Source: Apiospora phragmitis (taxonomy: Eukaryota; Ascomycota; Sordariomycetes; Amphisphaeriales; Apiosporaceae). Taken from it: a stretch of DNA of 64,000 nt. This document shows positions 27,185-38,094 of this stretch, one piece after another (within the stretch, counting starts at the first letter, position 1; each line of letters opens with the position of its first letter). The translations under genes were made by a program, and so were the position numbers. The stretch covers positions 3,204,501-3,268,500 of the forward strand of contig JAQQWL010000006.1 of the NCBI GenBank assembly GCA_038363925.1, read 5' to 3'. The notes below the pieces were generated by a model, which saw only the letters and a list, made by a program, of their open reading frames with translations, ran no database searches and had not been told where the DNA came from.

Positions 27185-27936
27185 TCAGGGGTGACATCGC
27201 GCAAAAAACAGCTCGTCTCCGTATTCCACTCCTTCGCTCCCCGTCACCCACTTGGTGGCACGGAGATATTTCGTTTCCCATGCTGCCCCTGGTTGAATCT
27301 CGCGGCAGGTCCATTCTGCTCCCGGCGGCGGAGAATCCGGGTCCAGATCCCTGACAGTAGGCCAGACCGCCATGCCCCCGACCCGCCGGCTCTGCGAGAT
27401 TCCAGATTCTATCAGCCCGAATGCCGTCACTTCCCGAATCTCCGCGTGCGCAGTCCAGGATGGTGATAAGGTACCAACGCCAGTTTCCTGGCCAATTTCC
27501 GAGCGATCCATTGTCGTGGCGGGGCTACGACAGTGCTGGCGATATTAGAAGGTTGGGCTCGCCATGATCCTTCTCGACCCCCGGCCGGTAACGTTCTACC
27601 ACGAATACGGCCTTAGGCACCGGTATCGTCGCCAATGGATCTACCGCAGGAGCGACTGGTCTCATTTTTCTCGCATTCTCGTTCGATGAATGGCCTCTTT
27701 TTGGTGATCGGCCCTGGCATATGTGGGAATATGTCATGATCTTCGGCTTGGTTTCGTACCAGCTCTTCTTCAGTCCACCTAAAGGCTAGCTCGAGATCCA
27801 TCCAGATAGGCATCTTTATGGAGGCCACCTTGTCACCTTCAATGGGTCTCATCTTTGCAGAAGTTTTCCAGAAGGGTCCCCTTAAACAGCCGATATAGCC
27901 TGGCCTGCTAAAATAACTACCGTTATTCACGCTCAA
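27185..27936 (-). pseudogene. Frame-disrupted unrecognised protein-coding remnant
   Basis: Three adjoining minus-strand blocks read like one protein but in different frames. They are 27613-27936 (contains KMPIWMDLELAFRWTEEEL and DIFPHMPGPITKKRPF), about 27525-27620 (KAVFVVERYRPGVEKDHGE, ending LLISPALS and a stop) and 27185-27511 (ends CREIQPGAAWETKYLRATKW, then a stop). The composition is well mixed, with aromatic and charged residues spaced as in a folded domain, unlike neighbouring random frames. I do not recognise the family. Because sequence errors are common in this window, it may be an intact gene with one or two wrong bases, an exon-intron gene, or a decayed copy. No start is certain; the upstream end at 27936 is only an in-frame ATG. 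Confidence 0.35.
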
Positions 27937-28949
27937 GCCACCGAAACGTCGGGCAAGACAAGACGTACTTTATGCAGACACAGGGACTGAACCAGTCGCT
28001 CTGGACGGACGGACGCACTAGTGCGCCAAGGGAAGTCCGGGTCTTATACCCGCGATATGCCTCCATCCTTCCACATATTTTGTATTACGTAGGGCTAGCT
28101 TATGAGACGTGTATATATCAAGTTATAACGAATGATATACAGGCAGCAGTTGCATCAGAGGACTACTTCCTGGTGGTTTTCTAGCGATTGAGCAACGGAA
28201 TAGCGAAGGCCGGCCATTGCTAGAAAACCAGTCGCTCGCATACAATACGGGCGTTGTATCCAAGTCCCCTATTCGCAACCAACGACTCGACGCGCGGGGT
28301 AACGCGGGGTTGCATCAAAAGATGAAACGGCCTATGCTGTGAAACGCACGTGTCTCCCTACCAGTTAACATCACAAATGACATTGTCTCGACATAGATAC
28401 AAAGAGTTGATATTGTCAACTATGTAGAATGAGTTGTACGAATTCCAGTCCCTCAGGCTCGGCCCCACACCGAACTGGCTGTCCTACTTGGCTGGTATTT
28501 GGAGTGCTACCCCAGGTCCCAAGTCCGCGTGTGAAGCCAAGATTCTTAGCACCGCTAGAGAGTAAAGTTGAACTAATCACAACTCGCGACGATGGCAGTG
28601 TACGCGTCAACGATAGCAGGGACGGTCTCATGCTTGGATGCTTGCATGTATGATGTATATGGCAATGTTTCTCATCAATCGAATTCAATTGATGTTTGTT
28701 TGTTTTAGTCTGTGTCGTTTCCCTAATTCGTTTCCTATCAATATATGTAGACCTGCCGCTTACAATCCACCTCACTTACACGAGAAGAAAGGGTTGGCAG
28801 TCTCGGCTGCTGAAACAGCAATTGCATCACCAGTCACCTGGGAACGACAGCTAGTATCTGCGAAACCACCAAAGCAAAGTGGACGGCGATATAGGGTAGC
28901 TTCATCAACGCTCTTCTCATAGCATAGCTACATACCATCTCCTTCAGCA
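27937..28949. other. Intergenic region upstream of the AA12-like gene
   Basis: About 1 kb. No protein-like frame was found; the last 150 bp should be the promoter and leader of the dehydrogenase gene. Confidence 0.35.
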
Positions 28950-30637
28950 ATGAAGTATACATATTTGGCTGGAGCTTCAGTGCTCTTTGCAGCCAGGACT
29001 GCAGCCCAGCAATACGGCTGCCCCAATGTCCTGAAACCTACATACCAAGCCCCTGTTGTTGGTTCGGGATGGACTGCCCAGCTCATCGCGAAAGACCTCA
29101 AGGACCCGCGGGGTATCATCTTTGATACGAAGGGCCACCTTCTGGTCGTAGAGCAAGAGTCGGGCATCAAGCGTCTAACTTTCGACGACAAGGGAGGCAC
29201 TTGTCTCGTGCAATCGGGCTCGCAAACGATCGTCGACAATAAGGATGTAGGTCAAATCCTTGGGAGCGCTGAGCGTTGACTTCAGTTTTCTAAAAACCAC
29301 ACTAGCTCAACCATGGCATTGCCTTCTCCAATGACGGCAGAACTCTGTACGCCTCCTCCGATGCCAAGGTCTTGTCGTGGGCTTACGACCCCGAGAGCGG
29401 CACCACGAGTGGTGATTCGCGGACCATGGTCGAGAACTTGGACGGGGGCGGACATTCTACAAGGACGCTCTTGATGTCTGCCAAGCAGCCTGGCATGCTC
29501 GTCGTCTCCAAAGGCAGCGGCGGGAACGTCGATAGCCGAGCCAAGGACGTATCGACGGGCGTTTCCCAGATACGCGCCTTCAACATGACCAATGCCACCG
29601 ACACTCCTTACGACTATGCCTCCCAGGGCCGGATGCTGGGCTGGGGGCTGCGCAACTCGGTCGGCGTGGCGGAAGAGCCGATGACCGGCGGCATCTTCAG
29701 TGTCGAGAACTCGGTCGACGAGATGTTCAGGGATGGGACCGACGTGCACCAGGACAACCCGGGTGAGGAGCTTAACTTCCACGGCTTCCTGAACGCGTCT
29801 ACCGAGGGCCAGGGTGGTAATTACGGCTACCCAGATTGCTTCGCGCTCTGGGATACCAACATCCCGAACATCCAGAGCCTTCAAGTCGGCAGCCAGTTCC
29901 CTCAGAACCAATCAAGCACTTTAAATGACACGACTTGTAACGAGGAACGGGTATCTCCTAGATTGACCTTCCAGGCCCACATGGCGCCTCTGGATATCAA
30001 ATTCACGCCGGATGGCAACACTGCCTTCATCTCCTTCCACGGAAGCTGTAAGTTAGACCTCCTTGGCCTCAACGGGCCTTACTTCATTGCTTTCCTGCCA
30101 CGCCTCTCCTCGCATGCCCAAGCAAAGGGGGTAAAGAGACTAACATAACAACCACACAGGGAACCGCGACAACCCAGCCGGCTACAAGCTGAGCGCCGTC
30201 GCCTTCTCCAACGGCGAGCCCACCGAGCCGCCCACCTCGACCAAGGCCGTGAGCAGCATCCTGTCCAACGCCGACAACGGCGCCTGCCCCGACGGCTGCT
30301 TCCGCCCCGTCGGCCTCGCCCTCGACGGCCAGGGGCGCGTCTACATGAGCTCCGACGCCACGGGGGAGATCTGGGTCCTGAAACAGTCCGATGTATCCAC
30401 GGGGACCCCCGTAGGGGCGGGAACGGCGGCGGCGAGCCTTCGGGTACGGGCAACGCGGCGCCGGGTGGAGGACGGTACGGTGGGATACGACGGTCGGTGT
30501 TCGCGCCGGGCGCTACGGCGGGCGGCGGTGCGACCGCGGCCTGGGGTCTGGGGCTCACCCTACTCGCGTGTATCATGACGGGTATGGGTATACTGACCGT
30601 GATGCCGGTCTTGGAGCCTGCGGCCCGCAGAGCTTAG
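28950..30637 (+). CDS. Secreted AA12-like sugar (sorbosone/pyranose) dehydrogenase
   Basis: Resembles the glucose/sorbosone dehydrogenase beta-propeller family, including fungal PQQ-dependent pyranose dehydrogenases (CAZy AA12), which oxidise sugars outside the cell. Exons: 28950-29246, 29306-30047 and from 30160. A signal peptide covers about residues 1-20. Propeller segments include DPRGIIFDTKGHLLVVEQ, LNHGIAFSNDGRTLYAS, LRNSVGVAEEP, QGGNYGYPDC, MAPLDIKFTPDGNTAFISF and CFRPVGLALDGQGRVYMSSD. After the propeller, the frame continuing from exon 3 ends at 30578 in an implausible Arg-rich tail. A one-base change near 30398-30420 (GGGG or CCCCC run) switches to a frame with a Gly/Ser linker and a hydrophobic stretch (WGLGLTLLACIM) ending at 30637. 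That would suggest GPI or membrane anchoring. The family call is good; substrate and cofactor are inferred. Confidence 0.8.
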
Positions 30638-31033
30638 AGAGCTTTTGCTGGTTGATTATGGTCTCCTTGACTGCATCTCGGTATGTGTTAAGCGTTTTTT
30701 TCTTTCTCTCTTGCAGGCAACCCGGATGGTGCCAAATTTGCCTCTTCAGCCCAACTTTCCAATGGGAACACCTCCAAAGTGCGTCCGCGAGGCCAATTTG
30801 TATCTCATACTCTACTATACTGTACCATAGATGGCGAAATAGTTCAGCGCGTACAAGTCTTCCGCAAGACATCACATCTAGATGTCGATGAATTCCAGGA
30901 CAAAGTGAATAGGAAAAGCGTATGTAATAGGAATCAATTTAAGAGTCTATTCAGGAGTCTATTTTCTGGCTATAGACCGTGTCGCTCACATGAACTATCT
31001 TTGTTGAGTTTGTGCTATTGTTGATTGTCAGGC
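30638..31033. other. Convergent intergenic region AA12-like gene to SEC13
   Basis: About 400 bp between convergent stops; no coding signal seen. Confidence 0.4.
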
Positions 31034-32133
31034 TTACTCCTCCATGGTCTTTACGCATTCCCACTCGCCACGCAGGTTTTCCTTCCACAGGGAAACCTTG
31101 TTGTCGCCGCCACTGACGGCCAACACGTTTCCGCTCAGACTCCAGCTGACCCGCCAAACGACAGCATCAAAGTTCAACACCTTGCAGGCCCACTGGCCTT
31201 GGCTGTTGCTATCGCTGGTCCAGATGCGCACCGTCTTGTCTTCCGATGCCGAGGCGATATAGCTCTTTTGGAGGACAGTAGGGCTCCAAGCGACGTCCCG
31301 CACCCAGTCGGTGTGGCCAGTAAGGGGCTCGCTCTCCTGCTTGTATCCCTGCGTGGCCTGGTCCCAGGTCCAGATCTTCAACACATTGTCGCATCCTCCT
31401 GTCACGAAGCGTCGCTGGATGGGGGAGCCCTGACCGGGGGAGGCCGAGGAAACAATGCTGCCGGGCGTGGTAGCGGGCGCCCAAGAGACCGAGTTGACGC
31501 CCAAGCCGTGGGCGGGGAAGGCGACGTGCTGGAAGTTGTTGTCCTTGAATTCGAGGACCGAGACGGTCCCGTCGGAAGAAGCGCAGGCAAGCAGGCAGCC
31601 GGACTCGTGCGGTGACCAAGAGACCATGTTGACCGAGGCCTTGTGGAGTGCGAAATCGAAGATCTTCTGCCATTGGTTCTGTTGCTCGCGCCAGATGAAG
31701 ACCTTTCCGTCGTAGCCTGCCGAGGCCAGGATGTTTCCGTACTTGGGGTGTGCCCAGGACACACACCACACAGCACCTTCATGACTGGAGACCCATAGTC
31801 AGCAACAATCTATCTTCGATTTCCAACGGAGGCGAACGTACCCTTTTAGCGTTTCCGTCAATCGTTGTGTCTCGCCCTCGATCTCGAAGATCTTGATGGT
31901 CTTGTCGGAGGAGCAAGTGGCGAGGCGGCGACCGTAATAGTCGAGGACAGCATCATGCTGGATGGTGTCAATGTTGAACTTCATTGTTGTTGTCCTGTAT
32001 GGGGGAGAAAGAGCAAGCTGGGTGGAAGACCTACAATCATATCATCGTGGCCGGAATTCGATATAACCTGCGCCTTCCTCAGGGGTCAGCCTAGTCAAGA
32101 CATTGATCCAGATCAGTGGTGTAAGCTCACCAT
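31034..32133 (-). CDS. SEC13: WD40 protein Sec13 (COPII coat and nuclear pore Y complex)
   Basis: Beta-propeller shared by the COPII outer coat (with Sec31), the nuclear pore Y complex (with Nup145C/Nup96) and the SEA complex. Exons: 32131-32133 (the ATG alone), 32035-32073, 31842-31957 and 31034-31784, giving 302 residues, the usual length. The N-terminus reads [14 protein letters not shown] then [20 protein letters not shown] segments include [52 protein letters not shown] and [21 protein letters not shown] tempting ATG at 31984 (MKFNIDTIQ) lies inside the second intron and would lose the conserved N-terminal strand. The first intron (32074-32130, GTGAGC) follows the start codon directly. 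No frame change was seen. The gene is divergent from PEX20. Confidence 0.95.
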
Positions 32134-33004
32134 CTTGGAGATAGACCCGGAAGGGACGTAGGTAGTTGGTGTCGCAAGTTACGGGGGGAAGGAAGCTAGG
32201 TTGCCTGTATTGCCAGGCTGTCGAGCTGAGAAGTAGGTAGGTAGTGTGGCTGTTGTTGTCTAGGTATGTTTTAGTATAACGTGGTGCTGTTGAGATGCTG
32301 CCGGCTGGAAGGTACAATTAGTTGATTGTTGACCTCACTCACACATTGGCAACGTCGCCAAATACCAACCCAGCGATACCTTGCAGCAATAGCCCCACTG
32401 GTGGTAGCTCAGCGCGTCAGTTCTTCGAGTACCCCTGTACTTAGGTACCAAGTGGTGTAAATGAGAATAGGCCGTTTAGCTGAAAGAGCCCGACTTCGGA
32501 AAATCCACCATCCCGATATCCGCCTTCCATTAACACACGCTTCATTATTGCGCCACAATCACAGTTGAATCCTGCCTAGCAACTAGCCACACCTTTCGGC
32601 AGAAGCTTTGACTAGGACCTCAGTTTGGCTACGTAATTCCCACCCCGCCGTTCCCCAGACTGCCAGATCCGTTGCAGGTCAGACCCGTCTTTGGCCGAGC
32701 ACCAATAGTAACGCGATCGCGTGCGACCCTCGACATCTGATCTTTGGAGCTTGAACAAGCATCGTTAATCTGAATGCAATACAGCTGATTGTTAGTGCAC
32801 CTTTGACCTTCTTCTCACTCATTACTTACAAACTCTTCCTCTGCCAATATTCGTAACCCGAAGACCGACAGGCATCTATCCGTCCACCTTCTCCTTTTCT
32901 CTTCCAAGGCGGCATTCGGCGATACTTGCGACTAGTCACACTTGCGCCTGGCTAGTAGCATTACCTCTCGTCTCTCAACATCTTGCACGCATCTCCGAAT
33001 CATC
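32134..33004. other. Divergent promoter region SEC13-PEX20
   Basis: 871 bp between divergent start codons with CT-rich stretches near both ends. No protein-like frame; presumed promoters. Confidence 0.4.
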
Positions 33005-34377
33005 ATGGCAGACAGCTTCTGCGGCCCCTCCAATGCCGCCAAAGGGCTGGCTCAGCATTTCGACCAGGATCGGTCGCGTCAGCAGGATCGCATCCAGGGC
33101 CCGAATCAGCCCGGCGAGGTAAGCAAAAACCATGAGATTGTCGCATTCCTGATTCTACACCTACCAAATCCTATGGGACTCTTGTCGATCATCACGAGAA
33201 ACACACTGTTCACCTAGTCCTTCCCAAAACCTTACCTGCTTCTGTTCTTTCCCCCAAAAAACTATCCAAACAGTCACCGCTGACATTATTCTACCAGTCG
33301 TTCCGATCTTCTGCTTCCCATTTCGCCAATGCCGGTAACCAACATTTCAACAACTTCCAGGGCAGCCCTGGCACAATCCCAACCCTGCCTACCCCGAATT
33401 TCGGTTCCATGCCCATGGCGCAAATGCGAGGCCCTCCGAGCGCTGCGTACATGGGCCCCCAACATCCTACTGCTATGGCACAGCAGAATATGCAAGGGAG
33501 ATTGGGCTTCCCAGTTTCAGAACATGAGCCTTCATGGACAGCCTATGCATGCCACTACCTCCTCCCAAGCACAGCTGCCTCAGGCACATCAGTCGCCATC
33601 CATGAGCAACCCGGCTTTCATGCCTCAGAACCCCATGCAGATGGGTCCATTTGCCGTTCCCGGCAGCGGATATGGCCAGATGGGTCCTATGATGCCTTTC
33701 GGGCCATTTAATAACCAAGCTGGGGGATTCATGGCACCTGCAGGCCCTGCGATGGATTCAAGAGAGGAGAAGGAGTGGCACGCCCAGCAAATGATGGACC
33801 GCCAGATCAACGATGAAGAATTTGATCTAGCCCTGGAAGACTGGATGAATTCTAACCATGACACTGGTCTACTTAGCAGAGGTATGTTTACTTTATCAGG
33901 GAAACACAGGAAAGGACATATGCTGACTGAAATTTGTTTCATTACAGCTGAAGTCTTGAACCCCGTTCCTGTCGAAGTCCAGAAGCCCAAGTCTGAACCA
34001 ATTCACAATCCTCAAAATGAGACAGAGCTTGCACGTGTCGCTCAACAACTGGTCGACTCGGTTGCCTCAGATGAATCGGAGAAGTTCAGAAACTCCAGCT
34101 TCCTGAGCCTAATGCGACGAATTGCTGCGAAAGAGGTCGTCATTCAGGATAGTAACCTGGTTGAGGCTTCAACTGCAGACTCGACCAATGCAGCCCCTGG
34201 TTCGAGCATCGGCTCATACGTCACTCCTGGATCGTCTTCTGTTTCTGAATCACCTTCATCCGAGGTAAGTTCATGACACTTTACCGCCTAATAGACCTCC
34301 TCTAACGTGCTACATAGAGCGCCTCTGACCCTAAAGGCAAGGGTAAGCAGAAGGCGACAGAACCGCTCAGCCCTTAG
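33005..34377 (+). CDS. PEX20: Peroxin Pex20, PTS2 co-receptor
   Basis: Works with Pex7 to import PTS2-bearing matrix proteins into peroxisomes and then recycles to the cytosol. Exons: 33005-33118, 33298-33881, 33948-34264 and 34318-34377, giving 357 residues after one correction. The N-terminus MADSFCGPSNAAKGLAQH carries the conserved recycling cysteine (Cys6). The middle is Gln/Met/Pro-rich and contains a WASQF (WxxxF) motif. The C-terminal third has a predicted Pex7-binding region with the helix FLSLMRRIAAKEVVIQD. At 33496-33498 a GGG run shifts the frame; removing one G joins QQNMQ to GDWASQFQNM. Pex20 is found in filamentous fungi and some yeasts but not in Saccharomyces, which fits the organism. 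Family recognition rests on the two ends; the middle is low complexity. Confidence 0.85.
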
Positions 34378-35821
34378 CTAGTCGGGAGCGAAATTGACGG
34401 TGATGTCGAGCTTTGATGACCTGATACGGTTGTCAAGTTCTTTATGGACGAGTTGAAGAAGTGGTTGGACCGCCTCAAGCTAGTCATTTTCGACGAAGAC
34501 AGAGCGTCCATTGTACATTACCAGAGGCGACCCACCATGGTTCTCGGTCGCTGACCGCGGAATTTGCCTCCATTCACGAGCATTGCAACGAGGACGATAA
34601 GGCATAAGTTTGCGTTCAAGGCGTTGTCTTTGAGCAGGACTCGCATTGCGGTTTTGCTTTTTCCCTTCGATATTTTGCATTTCTCCTTCGACCTTCAGTT
34701 TAAGTCAAAAGGATATCAAGTCATGGCGTTTTCACGGATGGTTACTAAAGATTGGTAATTTCTCGCGGCCCGGGTCTTTCAGGCCTTGCTGGATATAGAG
34801 AACTGCTTGTATGATACGGCGAAATGATACGTTGATTTGCACATTGGAACTAGGCTAGGACCATAGATGGTGGCATCACTGGCAATAGAGTTCCTCGTTT
34901 GGTAAATACCCTTATCTCCAAGTTGGTGCGAAGACAACAATTATCAATAGCTGTGTCGCGTCACTCATGTCGCCCAGACACTCGCTGGGCTGGGGCCGAG
35001 CAGGACAATGAGAAAATAGCCCTTTCTCGCCAAAAGGAAGGCCCTCAGTCCCGCGACCTGGTATTGCCGGTGCCATGTACTTGAGCCTCAAGTGCAAGAT
35101 GTTCAAACGCTCTGGATATTACTAGGTAAGAGTAGAGCGACCCTCACTGTAGTTGTTGTTGTCCTTTAGTTGCATTCGGTCCTTGGGCAGCTTCCGGTTC
35201 AGGATAAGGTACATGCGACGACGAATACCTTTATTTTTTACGAGAGACATTGCGTACAGACTAATCCCTAAGTTGTTGTAGTTTTTCAATATCATGCACA
35301 AGGGGCCTCGTACAAGTCTGTTATGCAGTTCTGCTACAACCTCTGTTTATCCAACTATGAAGCGGGAATGTAGCCATCCCAGTGTTCTCTTGATGTATTT
35401 CTACTGGAACAGACGCCTACGAGCGAGTACGTTATCCAGGTTATGAAACGTCATCCACCGAATAACAAAAATCCAACTTCATCGACAACTGTCACAATTC
35501 AACGTCGATCACCTCCCCCGGGCCCCGCCGACTCGCGGCGTTGATCCGGGTCGCGAAATTGAGCACGAGGTAGCAAGTAGCAGGGGGTCCACGCGGAGAT
35601 TATGGGGGCCCAGATACGTGGGCTCACGTAAGCCCATTCCTGGCAGGGAAGTTATTGGCCTCTTCAGTCACCCAACCCGGCCTCTTGCAACTAGGATTCC
35701 TGGGAATTTCCGCGGAATCTGGATGAGCTTGATGATGACTTTCTCTAAACCTGGAGCTTTTTGACCCTCCATGGGGTAGGACCTGCTCTATTGGGATATT
35801 TGCATATCAGCCACGGCTTGC

Positions 35822-35840
35822 GCAGCAGCAGCAGCAGCAG
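35822..35840 (+). repeat. (GCA/CAG)n trinucleotide tract
   Basis: About six CAG units in non-coding DNA. No function inferred. Confidence 0.7.
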
Positions 35841-36539
35841 ACCTAAAAATAAAGCCGGGAAGCACGGGTGAGCGAACCAGTAACTCCGATATTTGGCCTC
35901 AGGGTCGGAGTAGGCGAAAGCCGGTGAGAGCTTCGAGCTCCGATGTAATGTAGGTAGATAGGTAACAGGCGCATGAGGTTGCGCAACTATGCAGTGTATA
36001 TCCACACCCCGGAGGCCTATGCGTACATGCGCCGGGCAATGCAACGCAACCACGGAGAAGAGAAAGCAGACCGCCGCAGGGCTTGAATTGCAGAAAGCGT
36101 AAGACGGAGGAACTTTACTTGCACCTGCATATCTGGAGGCAGATTCGATCCCACCCTTGCGAATCAATCTCGGGTACGGAGTAGTGAGTGTCCTAACTTG
36201 TCTCGGAGTCGTTCTACTAGTGCATGATTATGCAGCAGAAGGACTCGGTGAGATAGTGATAGGGGGAGTCCTAGAGGTAGGCTACCGCAGGACTCGCGCC
36301 TTGTTGTCGAAAACTATTGACCTATACGATATCCCTTACCGGGCTTAGGCACGCATGTTTTATATTACATTTTGCTACATATTGGTGAGAGCAGACTTAA
36401 CGAACGCCAAGCATCAGCAGCAGCGGAGCTTGGCTCAAGCTCCGCTTGGCGGTATGGGGTTCGTAGTGAGGTACCACCGTAGATGAAACATGGGAGAGAT
36501 CCATCCCCAGCCGCGCACCCCCCAGTAGGTATGCGAGTA

Positions 36540-36546
36540 TGAGTCA
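36540..36546 (+). promoter_or_regulatory. TGAGTCA, Gcn4/CPC1-type site
   Basis: A perfect TGASTCA heptamer about 1.5 kb upstream of the CPC1 reading frame. One such 7-mer is expected by chance every several kb, so this distal copy is weaker evidence than the one at 37665. Confidence 0.35.
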
Positions 36547-37664
36547 CAACTGCATCGAAATTGAGGTCGGGGAGGAATTGAGAGACCTGATTTGCTGAGG
36601 AAGTCAATTCCGAGTGAAGACGCCCATGGATGAAGCTTTGCGATGCGGCCAGGGGTAGTAGAGACTGTCGCATCTTGGTAAAATGTAGCTGCCTTGCGCA
36701 AGAGGCATCGCATCATACGTAACGCCATACGTTACGTTGTAAGTAACCAGGAAAGGGGATCGTGATTCGATTCGTAACCATCGCCCGACCAGAATCGGAA
36801 TTGGGACATTATTAATCTGATCTTACTGTACACAGCGCATCTGTGTGAGATACTGCCACCGAGGCAGTGCGGACATGGGCAGTGCCATCAACTGCATATT
36901 CGTCGAAGCACAAGGGCGGCACATGTCTAGGATCTTTTCAAGGCTACCAGTTGAACCCAGGCAGCTGTATTATTGCTGCAGCCAATGTCCTCCCATGATT
37001 ATTGATACTGTGAGCTTAGCCTCGTTTCTGCACGTCGCAAGGCCTCAAGATATTTATCCCATCCAAATGGCCACAGAGATTATCATGATCAGATCAGCTG
37101 AACTTGACAGATTGTAGCATATCCACTGCCTTCAATTCGTTCGGTTCAAATTCGTACAATGGTTGCAAGACGAGTCAATCGGCTTCAAGGGCGTCTGCGC
37201 CGTCGAGAGCACATCCCGGTTACCTAGACATGTAATCGGGATTTGGCCGTTTCCTATTCCGGCACGCCGGATTGGAAATGCTGGGAGAGATGCTGCAGTG
37301 GAGATTGGATGCATATGTATTAACAGGGCTAGCAAGGGCAACCAGTTGCGAGGCGCATCTACCAACACCATCAAAGTGCCTGCTGAAATAGAGCTTGGGC
37401 TGATGAAACTCGTCGAACGAGTGTTTATCCACGACAGCCTACTAATGTTTAATAACACCAAGGCATCTACATAAAGTTTTTCCTCACTTGTTGGTGCCGT
37501 TATTCTCTGCTGAGATGCTCCCAGTAGGTACAGGTAGAGATCAAGCAGGATACGGGCCAGGCAATACGAGCAGATCCAATGGAACGCTCCAATGGGACGC
37601 GTTACTAGTACAGTGCGCCGTGCGTAGGACCCCGGTAGAATGGGAATGCCAAGACGCTAGGCTA

Positions 37665-37671
37665 TGACTCA
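37665..37671 (+). promoter_or_regulatory. TGACTCA, Gcn4/CPC1-type site in the CPC1 promoter
   Basis: A perfect TGACTCA palindrome flanked by an inverted repeat (GCTATGACTCATAGC). It sits about 420 bp upstream of the first leader ATG of CPC1. CPC1/Gcn4-family bZIP proteins bind this element, so it is a candidate for autoregulation. Confidence 0.6.
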
Positions 37672-38085
37672 TAGCTGGACGGGTCGCAGGTCGATCCCAA
37701 ACAGCGCAAACGCGATTGTGGACTGTGATTCCGTCGCAGTCGCGGACAGTGGGTTGAGTGGGAGGCAGTTATTGGTTTGGGGGGAAGCAACTACGACCAA
37801 TTAGGCCCGCCGGGCGTAACCTACACCCTAAAAACTTGCGAAAACTAGGTCGCAATTGCTGCTCTGAAATAATGTGTGTGTGTGTTTTTGGCGGTCGCGA
37901 GCCAGTCTCACCTCAGTACCTGCCCAGCCCAGCCAGCCCACCACACACAGCCTTTCCCCATTCAAAAACCTCAGCGCATCCCGACCTGCACCAACTTTTC
38001 TTCCCTTTTCCTCTTTTTTTTTTCTGCATCATCCCCCCAATATCAGACAGACATTACACAGACAACACATCAGGTATCCTCCAAG

Positions 38086-38094
38086 ATGCGTTAA
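38086..38094 (+). other. Minimal upstream ORF (Met-Arg-stop) in the CPC1 leader
   Basis: ATG CGT TAA in the CPC1 5' leader. Gcn4-type regulators are commonly controlled by short upstream ORFs whose reinitiation depends on eIF2 phosphorylation. The same ATG may instead be the main start if the following GT is used as a splice donor. Confidence 0.45.

Larger units (their letters stand above)
34378..38085. other. Long intergenic region upstream of CPC1
   Basis: 3.7 kb with no convincing protein-coding frame. It includes PEX20 downstream sequence, a (CAG) tract at 35822-35840, two perfect CPC1/Gcn4-type binding sites (36540-36546 and 37665-37671) and, from about 37860, a pyrimidine-rich leader of CPC1 with out-of-frame ATGs. 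Confidence 0.4.

Noticed and set aside
31799..31984. SEC13 start at the ATG giving [13 protein letters not shown]
   Set aside because: This ATG lies in the second intron. The family-typical [14 protein letters not shown] is supplied by two upstream exons with good splice sites.
32400..32460. TAGCTCAGC string resembling a tRNA D-arm
   Set aside because: The acceptor stem and T-arm do not pair and no proper B box follows; the region is better read as the SEC13-PEX20 promoter.
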